From positions 62,001 to 126,000 of the forward strand of contig JAETSB010000003.1 of assembly GCA_021769865.1 (NCBI GenBank): a stretch of 64,000 nt of DNA. Reading direction: 5' to 3'. Position 1 is the first letter of the stretch, and the number at the start of each line of letters is the position of its first letter. The translations under genes were made by a program, and so were the position numbers. Below are positions 57,531 to 64,000 of this stretch, in pieces. The notes beneath the pieces were generated by a model, which was given only the letters and a program-made list of their open reading frames with translations, made no database searches and was not told where the DNA came from. The DNA comes from Oscillospiraceae bacterium. Lineage in GTDB: Bacteria; Bacillota; Clostridia; Oscillospirales; Oscillospiraceae.

Positions 57531-58793
57531 ATGGAAGCTATTCTCGATTTTGTAAACAGCTCGGGATTCGCGCTGTTTGCCCAGGGGGACAACTGGAAGT
57601 GCCTGTTGATGATCGGCATTGCCTGTATTCTTCTCTACCTGGGCATCGTCAAGAAATTTGAGCCGCTGCTGCTGGTGCCCATCGCCTTCGGCATGCTCAT
57701 CACAAACCTCCCCGGCGCGGACATGTACCACGAGATCTTCTTCGCCGGAGGCCACATTCACTGGGACCTCATCGGCGGCGCGCCGGTGACCCAGGAGTTC
57801 ATCAATGAGCTGGCCGCCGTGGGCGTCTCCGACGCGGTGCTGGCCACCGCCCCGGTGGGCGCGTCCATCACGGCGGGCCTCATCGACATCCTGTATCTGG
57901 GCGTGAAGCTGGGCATCTACCCCTGTCTGATTTTCATGGGCGTGGGCGCTATGACGGACTTCGGTCCCCTGATCGCCAACCCCAAGAGCCTGCTCCTGGG
58001 CGCGGCCGCCCAGCTGGGCATCTTCATGACCTTCGTGGGCTGCCGCATGTCCGGCATCTTCTCCTCCGCCCAGGCCGGGTCCATCGGCATCATCGGCGGC
58101 GCGGACGGCCCCACGGCCATCTACGGCGCCACGAAGCTGGCCCCGGAGCTGCTGGGCCCCATCGCCGTGGCGGCGTACAGCTACATGGCCCTGGTGCCCG
58201 TCATCCAGCCGCCCATCATGCGCCTCCTCACCACCGAGGCGGAGCGGAAAATCGTCATGAAGCCCCTGCGCCAGGTCTCCAAGACCGAGAAGATCATCTT
58301 CCCCATCATGGTGGCCGTGTTCGTGGCCCTGCTGGTGCCCTCCGCCGCTCCCCTGATCGCCTGCCTCATGCTGGGGAACCTCTTCCGTGAGTGCGGCGCG
58401 GTGGAACGCCTGAGCAAGACCGTGCAGAACGAGCTCATCAACATCGTCACCATCTTCCTGGGCGTGTCCGTGGGCGCCACCGCCACGGGCCGGACCTTCC
58501 TCAGCCTCCAGACCATCGCCATCATGGCCATGGGCATTGTGGCCTTCGGCTTCGGCACCGCCGGCGGCGTGGTCCTGGCCAAGATCATGAACCTCTTCCT
58601 GAAGGAGAAGATCAATCCCCTCATCGGCTCCGCCGGCGTGTCCGCCGTGCCCATGGCCGCCCGGGTCTCCCAGGTGGAGGGCCAGAAGGCCAACCCCGGC
58701 AACTTCCTCTTGATGCACGCCATGGGCCCCAACGTGGCCGGCGTCATCGGCTCCGCCATCGCGGCGGGCGTCATGATCTCCCTCTTCGGTTAA
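57531..58793 (+). CDS. oadB: Sodium-translocating decarboxylase beta subunit
   Basis: This 420-residue integral membrane protein couples decarboxylation of carboxybiotin to sodium export. The family pattern includes [23 protein letters not shown], then [20 protein letters not shown], the ion site region [25 protein letters not shown] and the later [20 protein letters not shown] and the final [19 protein letters not shown]. The conserved Asp of GALTDFGPL is present. With the other three genes it forms a primary sodium pump. Confidence 0.95.
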   Translation: MEAILDFVNSSGFALFAQGDNWKCLLMIGIACILLYLGIVKKFEPLLLVPIAFGMLITNLPGADMYHEIFFAGGHIHWDLIGGAPVTQEFINELAAVGVSDAVLATAPVGASITAGLIDILYLGVKLGIYPCLIFMGVGAMTDFGPLIANPKSLLLGAAAQLGIFMTFVGCRMSGIFSSAQAGSIGIIGGADGPTAIYGATKLAPELLGPIAVAAYSYMALVPVIQPPIMRLLTTEAERKIVMKPLRQVSKTEKIIFPIMVAVFVALLVPSAAPLIACLMLGNLFRECGAVERLSKTVQNELINIVTIFLGVSVGATATGRTFLSLQTIAIMAMGIVAFGFGTAGGVVLAKIMNLFLKEKINPLIGSAGVSAVPMAARVSQVEGQKANPGNFLLMHAMGPNVAGVIGSAIAAGVMISLFG

Positions 58794-58808
58794 TAGGAGG
58801 TAGCGTAA

Positions 58809-60263
58809 ATGGCTATGGAATTTTTGTCTAAGAAGCCCCTGTATATCACCGACACCATTCTCCGGGACGCCCACCAGTCCCAGGCGGCCACCCGCATGCG
58901 GGTGGAGGATATGCTCCCCGCCTGCGAGGTGCTGGACTCCATCGGCTATTGGTCCCTGGAGTGCTGGGGCGGCGCGACGTTTGACTCCTGCATGCGCTTC
59001 CTCAACGAGGACCCCTGGGAGCGTCTGCGGAAGCTCCGCAAGGCTCTGCCCAACACGAAGCTCCAGATGCTCTTCCGGGGCCAGAACATCTTAGGCTACA
59101 AGCACTACGCCGACGACGTGGTGGACGCCTTCTGCCGCAAGTCCATTGAAAACGGCATCGACATCATCCGGATTTTCGACGCCCTGAACGACGTGCGGAA
59201 CCTGGAGCAGGCCATCAAGTCCACCAAGAAGTACGGCGGCATGGTGGAGGCCACCCTCAGCTACACCATCTCCCCCATCCACAGTGAGGAGTACTTCGTC
59301 AAGCTGGCCCAGGAGCTGGAGCAGATGGGCGCGGACGTGATCTGCGTCAAAGACATGGCGAACCTGTTGCTGCCCATGGACGCCTACTCCCTGGTGAAGA
59401 AGCTGAAGGAGACCGTCAAGATTCCCATTCACCTGCACACCCACAACACCACCGGCACCGGCGACATGGTGTATCTCATGGCGGCCTACGCCGGCGTGGA
59501 CATCGTGGACACGGCCCTGAGCCCCTTGGCCAACGGCACGGCTCAGCCCGCCACCGAGTCCCTGGTGGCCACGCTCCAGGGCACCGTCCGGGACACCAAG
59601 CTGGACCTGAACAAGATGAGCGAGGCCGCCGCCCACTTCCGCAAGGTGGCCCAGAAGCTCAAGGAGCAGGGCAGCCTGGACCCGAAGGTGCTGAACGTGG
59701 ACACCAACACCCTCCTCTATCAGGTGCCCGGCGGCATGCTGTCCAACCTGATCTCCCAGCTGAAGCAGGCCAACAAGGAGGAGAAATACTACGACGTGCT
59801 GGCGGAGATCCCCCGGGTCCGGAAGGACTTCGGCTATCCCCCGCTGGTCACCCCCACCAGCCAAATCGTCGGCACCCAGGCCGTCATGAACGTGGTGGTG
59901 GGCAAGTACAAGACCTTCCCCAAGGAATCCAAGGCCCTTTTGAAGGGCGAGTACGGCAAACTTCCCGGCGAGGTCAACGAGGAAGTCCGGGCCCTGGCGG
60001 GCATCAAGCCGGAGGAGGTCATCACCTGCCGCCCGGCGGACCTGCTCCAGCCGGAGGTGGAAAAGTACCGGGAGGAGTTCAAGGGCATCGCCAAGAGCGA
60101 CGAGGATGTGCTGTCCCTGGCCCTGTTCCCCCAGGTGGCCCCCAAGTTCCTGGCTTGGCGGGACGGGCCCCACGACGAGCCCGCCGCGCCTGCGGCCGCT
60201 CCGGCGAAGAAGCCGACGGACCCCAACGCCGTGCGGGAGCTGTTTGTGGAGTTTAAAGGCTAA
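58809..60263 (+). CDS. oadA: Carboxyltransferase subunit, oxaloacetate decarboxylase alpha/PycB type, without biotin domain
   Basis: A 484-residue carboxyltransferase. TDTILRDAHQSQAATRMR contains the metal-binding aspartate, FRGQNILGYKHYADDVV is typical of OadA/pyruvate carboxylase, the carbamylated or catalytic lysine sits in DVICVKDMANLLLP, and LHTHNTTGTGDM gives the metal histidines. The C-terminal conserved domain follows (LEDVRKDFG-type stretch RVRKDFGYPPLVTPTSQIVG). It stops after an Ala/Pro tail with no EAMKM domain, matching the separate carrier gene. Oxaloacetate is the most likely substrate; malonyl or glutaconyl-CoA enzymes use a different subunit. Confidence 0.94.
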   Translation: MAMEFLSKKPLYITDTILRDAHQSQAATRMRVEDMLPACEVLDSIGYWSLECWGGATFDSCMRFLNEDPWERLRKLRKALPNTKLQMLFRGQNILGYKHYADDVVDAFCRKSIENGIDIIRIFDALNDVRNLEQAIKSTKKYGGMVEATLSYTISPIHSEEYFVKLAQELEQMGADVICVKDMANLLLPMDAYSLVKKLKETVKIPIHLHTHNTTGTGDMVYLMAAYAGVDIVDTALSPLANGTAQPATESLVATLQGTVRDTKLDLNKMSEAAAHFRKVAQKLKEQGSLDPKVLNVDTNTLLYQVPGGMLSNLISQLKQANKEEKYYDVLAEIPRVRKDFGYPPLVTPTSQIVGTQAVMNVVVGKYKTFPKESKALLKGEYGKLPGEVNEEVRALAGIKPEEVITCRPADLLQPEVEKYREEFKGIAKSDEDVLSLALFPQVAPKFLAWRDGPHDEPAAPAAAPAKKPTDPNAVRELFVEFKG

Positions 60264-60276
60264 TCCGAATTTCATG

Positions 60277-60317
60277 AAACGAGGACGGTATCGTACGATA
60301 CCGTCCTCGTTTTGTTT
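60277..60317. terminator. Terminator of the decarboxylase operon
   Basis: ACGAGGACGGTATCG/TACGATACCGTCCTCGT followed by TTTGTTT; the perfect stem can also act for the convergent CDF gene. Confidence 0.92.
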
Positions 60318-60325
60318 CCCGCATA

Positions 60326-61495
60326 TCAGGTATAGGACCGCTCCACCCGGACCTTGGCCTGGAAGCCGCTGTCCAGCACTTGGACGGCGCTCTTGATCTT
60401 CTCCTCCACCTCCTGGTCGTTGAGGCGGAAGTCAAAGGGCACCGCCGCGTCAAAGATCACGTGGGTATGCCCTTTCCCCTCCCGGGGTACCATCCGGAAG
60501 TCGTGGATGGTGATGCCGCTGTCGATGCATCGGACCAGGGCCTCCACCCGCTGGCGGGTCTCCTGGGTGATGCCGTCGTCGGTGCACACCGGGTCCATGT
60601 GGATCACCGCCTCACAGCCCAGCCGCTCCCGGAGTTCCCGCTCCACGTGGTCGATGCGGCTGTGGAGCGCCAGCAGCTCCCCGCTGGCCGGAACCTCGGC
60701 GTGGAGGGAAATCATCCGCCGCCCGGGGCCATAATCGTGGACGATGATGTCATGGACCCCCAGGATGGGCTGGTGGGACAGGACCAGGGACCGGATCTCC
60801 TCCACAAACTCCGCCGAGGGCGGCGTGCCCAGCAGGGGGTCCATGGTAGTCTTGACCGCCTGGACGCCGGACCAGAGGATGAACAGGGCCACCAGCAATC
60901 CGCCCCAGCCGTCCAAAATCAAGTTCGTGTACCGCTCGATCAGGGAGGCGATGAGCACCACCGCCGTGGCGGCGCAGTCGCTGAGGGAGTCCAGAGCGGC
61001 GGCCTCCATGGCGGTGGAGTCGATGCGCTTCCCGATCCGGCGGTTATAGAAGGCCATGTAGAGCTTCACGACGATGGCGGCGCAGAGGATAACCGTCACC
61101 TGCCAGCCTCCCTCCGCCGGGACGGGGTGCAGGATCTTCCCCAGGGAGGATTGGGCCAGCTCAAAGCCCATCAGTAAAATCAGCATGGCCACCACCAGGC
61201 CGGAGAGGTACTCCATCCTCCCGTGGCCAAAGGGATGCTCGTGGTCCGGCTTCTGCTCTGCCAGACGGAAGCCCAGCAGGGTGACCACAGAGGACCCGGC
61301 GTCGGAGAGATTGTTCACGGCGTCGGCCACCACGGCGATGGACCCGGAGGCCAGACCCGCCGCCAGCTTGCCCAGGAACAGCAGCAGGTTCAAAAACACG
61401 CCCACCGCGCCGCAGAGAATGCCGTAGCCCCGCCGCAGCTGGGCCTCCGTCTTCCCCTCCGGCTTGAGAAACAGGCGGGTCAAAATCGAAATCAC
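60326..61495 (-). CDS. Cation diffusion facilitator family metal exporter
   Basis: It starts at GTG 61495 with GGGGAG upstream (389 aa); the longer track ORF is an upstream artefact. Six membrane helices carry the metal site motifs HxxxD-type: ADAVNNLSDAGSSVVTLLG in TM2 and ALDSLSDCAATAVVLIAS in TM5, with DHEHPFGHGRMEYLSG between. The cytoplasmic C-terminal domain has VHDIIVHDYGPGRRMISLHA, plus a further extension of about 90 residues with HTHVIFDAAVPFDF, which is longer than in simple CDFs. It exports zinc, iron, manganese or similar divalent metals by proton exchange. Monocistronic. Confidence 0.93.
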   Translation of the reverse strand: MISILTRLFLKPEGKTEAQLRRGYGILCGAVGVFLNLLLFLGKLAAGLASGSIAVVADAVNNLSDAGSSVVTLLGFRLAEQKPDHEHPFGHGRMEYLSGLVVAMLILLMGFELAQSSLGKILHPVPAEGGWQVTVILCAAIVVKLYMAFYNRRIGKRIDSTAMEAAALDSLSDCAATAVVLIASLIERYTNLILDGWGGLLVALFILWSGVQAVKTTMDPLLGTPPSAEFVEEIRSLVLSHQPILGVHDIIVHDYGPGRRMISLHAEVPASGELLALHSRIDHVERELRERLGCEAVIHMDPVCTDDGITQETRQRVEALVRCIDSGITIHDFRMVPREGKGHTHVIFDAAVPFDFRLNDQEVEEKIKSAVQVLDSGFQAKVRVERSYT

Positions 61496-61575
61496 GAAAC
61501 CAACTCCCCTCTCAGGAACTTGCAAATACCACAGGATATGCGGGGCGGCGGTATGTTGATACCGCCGCTCTCCGA

Positions 61576-62178
61576 TTATTTCTTTCCCGGCAGGACCAAT
61601 TTCATGTGACAGCACAGATCGTCCAGGTCCCGGTCCGTGGCGGCGGGCACCCGGAGCTTGGCGCCGCAGTCCCGGCAGATGAGGTCCACGGCGGACCGCC
61701 GGATTTCCATGCCGTAACAACTGCTGCCGCAGGCGCAGGAGATCCCGCCCCGAGCGGCGATGTCCCGCAGCTCGGACAGGACCTCGTACATGATCACGTT
61801 GTCCAGGAACGCCTCGTTCTCCCCCTGCTTCTTCTCCTTCTCCGCCAGAATGGCCAGCTCCCGAAGCTGCTTCTCCACCGTTCCCTCGGGGCCGATGAAG
61901 CAGCAGAACTGCTTTGTCCCGGCGCAGGCCAAGGCGGTCCCGGCTCCCTCCAGCACCTGCTCCCGCGAGCAGACGGCGGTATGAGTCTCCCCGCAGAGGC
62001 CGCAGGGAACGGTCAAACGGTAGCGCTCCCCGTCAAAGACCGCCGTCAGGGCAGAGCCGCCGCAATCGCACTCTACCTCCGCGCCGGAGGCCTCCAGGGC
62101 AAAAACGGACCGGGTCCTCATCACCGTCTTTCCACATTTCGGGCAGAGATATCCAAAGGTGCGCATCTCCTCGCGCAT
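61576..62178 (-). CDS. Cysteine-rich zinc-ribbon protein, unknown function
   Basis: This 200-residue protein has several CxxC/CxC sets: GYLCPKCGKTVM, VECDCGGSAL, VPCGLCGET, AVCSREQ, ISCACGSSCYG and LICRDCGAKLR, enough for three zinc ribbons. The middle is helical and charged (LRELAILAEKEKKQGENEAF). It looks like a conserved Clostridia protein of the kind found near tRNA or sporulation genes, but no biochemical role is known to me. The ATG at 62178 is preferred; the Met four codons later has its SD too close. Confidence 0.8.
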   Translation of the reverse strand: MREEMRTFGYLCPKCGKTVMRTRSVFALEASGAEVECDCGGSALTAVFDGERYRLTVPCGLCGETHTAVCSREQVLEGAGTALACAGTKQFCCFIGPEGTVEKQLRELAILAEKEKKQGENEAFLDNVIMYEVLSELRDIAARGGISCACGSSCYGMEIRRSAVDLICRDCGAKLRVPAATDRDLDDLCCHMKLVLPGKK

Positions 62179-62330
62179 ACCAAAGCACCTCGCTCAAGCT
62201 TTCCCGCAGAACCGGGAAACCGTATAGTTTGACTTTGAAGTATACCACAAAGCCGGACCGAAGTCCAGCTTTTTTACAGAGGGAGCGAGGCTTTTCTCCG
62301 GTCGTTCCAGCCCCCATCCCCCGCGTCCCA

Positions 62331-62367
62331 TTCGGCCGAAAATCCAGCGCAGCGGATTTCGGCCGAA
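62331..62367. repeat. Hairpin with CAGCGCAGC loop near tRNA-Arg
   Basis: TTCGGCCGAAAATCC, AGCGCAGC, GGATTTCGGCCGAA. The loop sequence matches the tRNA cluster hairpin at 46748-46772. A second inverted repeat, AGGAATTCCCC/GGGGAATTCCT, spans 62374-62442. No gene lies between 62179 and 62445. Confidence 0.75.
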
Positions 62368-62445
62368 AGCGAAGGAATTCCCCGTCCGGCGCAGTTTTCC
62401 GCCCCTGCGGGGCGGGAAACGAAGCGGTAAGGGGAATTCCTGAGC

Positions 62446-62522
62446 TGGCACCCTTGAGAGGATTCGAACCTCCGGCCTGCCGCTTAGGAGGCGGCCGCTC
62501 TATCCTGCTGAGCTACAAGGGC
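62446..62522 (-). tRNA. tRNA-Arg (CCU)
   Basis: 77 bases with encoded CCA. Anticodon loop CTCCTAA (CCT); acceptor GCCCTTG/CAAGGGT; T arm GGAGGTTCGAATCCTCT. Confidence 0.95.
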
Positions 62523-62587
62523 GGATAGCGTCTCTATTTTACCCGCTTTCCCCCCGTCTGTCAATCCCAAATCCCGAGCCGTCCCTC

Positions 62588-62616
62588 TGGACTTTTTCTC
62601 CCGCCCGCGCTATAAT
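62588..62616 (+). promoter_or_regulatory. Promoter of the PepSY protein gene
   Basis: TGGACT, 17 bases, TATAAT, 30 bases before the ATG at 62647. Confidence 0.7.
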
Positions 62617-62646
62617 AAGGCCATTCCCAAAAGGAGGGTGACCACC

Positions 62647-63768
62647 ATGACCCCAGAGAAACACGACAACAAGCTGACCCGCTGGCTGCTGACGGCCACC
62701 ATCGCCCTTCTGGCGCTGGTTCTGTGCCTCCAGCTGTGGCAGATGTTTGGAAGAACAGCCCCCGGAAATGCCGTGAGCGCCCCGCCGCTTACCCAGAACG
62801 CCCCGGAACCTCCCCAGGCCGCCGGGCCCGCGCTTTCCTCCGGCAAGGCCGCCATGATCGAGGACGTGCGGGCCCTAAACGCGGACCTCTCCGCCGACGA
62901 CCTGGCAAAGCTCTCCGCCCAGGAACTGGAACAGCTCTGGGAGACCGGCGCGCCGGGCCTGCCCATTGGCGTTTCCGCCGCCGCCCAGGCCGCCGAGGAA
63001 TACGCCGGGACCCTGGCGGTGGATTCCGTCACCAGCGAGACCGACCCGGAGCTGGACGAGGCCCCCGCTCACTATGAGGTAGAGCTCCGCCACCCCACTC
63101 TGGGGGACTTCGAATATAAGATCGACGCCTACACCGGCGAGGTGCTGGAGGGCCTTCCCGACATCCTGCAAAGCGTCCAGACCTCCGGCGCGCCCCAGCA
63201 GGTCCCGGACGCCTCCCCTGAGCCCCAGACGCCCTCCCCCGCAGCTCAGGCCCCCAGCGCCCAAACGCCCTCTTCCGAGGCCCAGGCTCCCGCCTCCGGC
63301 GCGCCCGCCCAGCAGCCCGCCGCCGCCGGCGAGGAGACCGCCAAAAACGCCGCCTTCACCCATGCCGGGATCCCCGCCGACGACGCTGAGGCCGTCCGCT
63401 GCAAGCTGGACTGGGACGACGGCCGCCAGGTCTACGACATCGAATTCCGGGTGGGCAATATCGAGTACGACTACGAGATCGACGCCTCCACCAACGCCGT
63501 GCTGGAGGCCAAGCAGGAGCAAAGCGGCCATCACGGCGGGGCCGCCGCCCAGCAGCCCGGCGGTTTCGTCGGCGAGGAGGCCGCCAAGAGCGCCGCATTG
63601 GCCCATGCCGGAGTCTCCGCCGACGATGCGGGCTATGTCAAGTGCGAGCTGGACGAGGACGACGGTCGCTGGGTCTACGAGCTCGAGTTCCGGGTGGGAG
63701 GTGCGGAGTATGACTACGAGGTCGACGCCTCCTCCGGCGCGGTGATCAAGGCGGAACAGGACCACTGA
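62647..63768 (+). CDS. Membrane-anchored protein with three PepSY-like repeats
   Basis: ATG 62647 follows AAGGAGGGTGACCACC (373 aa). One N-terminal anchor (residues about 14-36, WLLTATIALLALVLCLQLW) puts the rest outside the cell. A helical acidic region is followed by three PepSY-like units: near 110-170 (YEVELRHPTLGDFEYKIDAYTGEVLEG), near 225-285 (AAFTHAGIPADDAEAVRCKL, then VYDIEFRVGNIEYDYEIDAS) and near 305-373 (AALAHAGVSADDAGYVKCEL, ending YDYEVDASSGAVIKAE). Long Pro/Ala/Gln linkers join them. PepSY domains are seen as protease-inhibitory or regulatory modules in the cell envelope; function here is unknown. Confidence 0.9.
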   Translation: MTPEKHDNKLTRWLLTATIALLALVLCLQLWQMFGRTAPGNAVSAPPLTQNAPEPPQAAGPALSSGKAAMIEDVRALNADLSADDLAKLSAQELEQLWETGAPGLPIGVSAAAQAAEEYAGTLAVDSVTSETDPELDEAPAHYEVELRHPTLGDFEYKIDAYTGEVLEGLPDILQSVQTSGAPQQVPDASPEPQTPSPAAQAPSAQTPSSEAQAPASGAPAQQPAAAGEETAKNAAFTHAGIPADDAEAVRCKLDWDDGRQVYDIEFRVGNIEYDYEIDASTNAVLEAKQEQSGHHGGAAAQQPGGFVGEEAAKSAALAHAGVSADDAGYVKCELDEDDGRWVYELEFRVGGAEYDYEVDASSGAVIKAEQDH

Positions 63769-63809
63769 GGCCCCGATTGAAAAAGAACTGTAAACATTTG
63801 GGCTTTTTG

Positions 63810-63838
63810 TTGCGTTTTCCGAAAGGATACGCTATACT
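63810..63838 (+). promoter_or_regulatory. Promoter of the last, partial gene
   Basis: TTGCGT, 17 bases, TATACT, about 65 bases before the ATG at 63904. Confidence 0.75.
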
Positions 63839-63903
63839 GGATTTTACGGACATGACTAAAACCGGACCCCAGCGGGTCCGGAATATGAAAGGGGTACAAC
63901 AAC

Positions 63904-64000
63904 CATGGCGTTTAATTTTGATGAACTGACCCGCAAAGCAAAGGACGTTGCCAACAGGGCCGCCGACCGCACCAAGGACGCCGCCGAGCTGGTGAAGCTC
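63904..64000 (+). CDS. Start of a small helical protein, cut by the window end
   Basis: GAAAGGGGTACAACC precedes ATG 63904. Only 32 residues are visible: MAFNFDELTRKAKDVANRAA, then a similar charged heptad pattern (DRTKDAAELVKL), which suggests a long amphipathic helix or coiled coil. Such N-termini are found in Clostridia zinc-ribbon or SHOCT-like small proteins, but the family cannot be fixed from this much. Confidence 0.7.

Overview
The window looks like a chromosomal segment from a GC-rich, strictly anaerobic, Gram-positive gut Clostridium-class bacterium, most likely Oscillospirales/Oscillospiraceae (Flavonifractor/Lawsonibacter-like). This rests on the mix of genes: IreB, an HPr/EI PTS, an LtaS-like sulfatase, NlpC/P60 and M23 wall hydrolases, an S-box riboswitch before metK, indolepyruvate:ferredoxin oxidoreductase, phosphotransacetylase, a sodium-pumping decarboxylase, and ribosome binding sites and promoters of the Firmicutes type. 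The taxonomic call is inference. Almost every base is in housekeeping or metabolic genes. I saw no prophage, transposase or CRISPR array.

Layout. 1-5.5 kb: end of pheS, a large palindromic non-coding element, pheT with a duplicated tRNA-binding domain, ireB, a small unknown protein and a secreted NlpC/P60 hydrolase. 5.5-9 kb: mosaic repeats, a phosphoesterase overlapping an unusual ParB-like/BMP fusion, and a HIT protein. 9-14 kb: ptsHI and a fructokinase-amylosucrase operon, with similar operator-like sites upstream of both. 14-21.2 kb: a complete branched-chain amino-acid ABC transporter (livJHMGF) and a divergent chemoreceptor with an extracytoplasmic CZB-like zinc motif. 21.2-29 kb: metK under a SAM-I riboswitch, a rhomboid-like/LtaS-like/membrane-protein operon, a patatin and pta. 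29-38 kb: M23 peptidase, Na/Pi symporter, malQ, acetyltransferases, ftsH, rlmB. 39-46.3 kb: a degenerate P-type ATPase-like protein, a HAD phosphatase, a compact locus with two convergent consensus promoters and a 25-residue ORF, then iorAB with two accessory genes. 46.5-47.3 kb: five tRNA genes on the minus strand (Gly, Arg, His, Gln, Lys in transcription order). 47.4-56.7 kb: glutamine amidotransferase, a lipoprotein with a structured leader, a redox-type cysteine protein fused translationally to one of two convergent NSS transporters, then a secreted DxDxDG-repeat protein, an ECF sigma factor and an RsgI-like anti-sigma factor, lipase, ispE and sfsA. 56.8-64 kb: a four-gene biotin/sodium decarboxylase pump, a CDF transporter, a zinc-ribbon protein, tRNA-Arg, a PepSY protein and the start of another gene.

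How it fits together. The cell probably ferments amino acids and sugars: liv and NSS systems import amino acids, Ior oxidises aryl-pyruvates to acyl-CoA with reduced ferredoxin, Pta converts acetyl-CoA to acetyl phosphate, and the decarboxylase makes a sodium gradient that the NSS and Na/Pi carriers can use. The most interesting loci are the ParB-like/BMP fusion, the pseudo-P-type ATPase, the convergent-promoter small RNA/peptide locus at 42.0-42.3 kb, and the secreted-protein/ECF/RsgI-like module at 52.3-54.2 kb.
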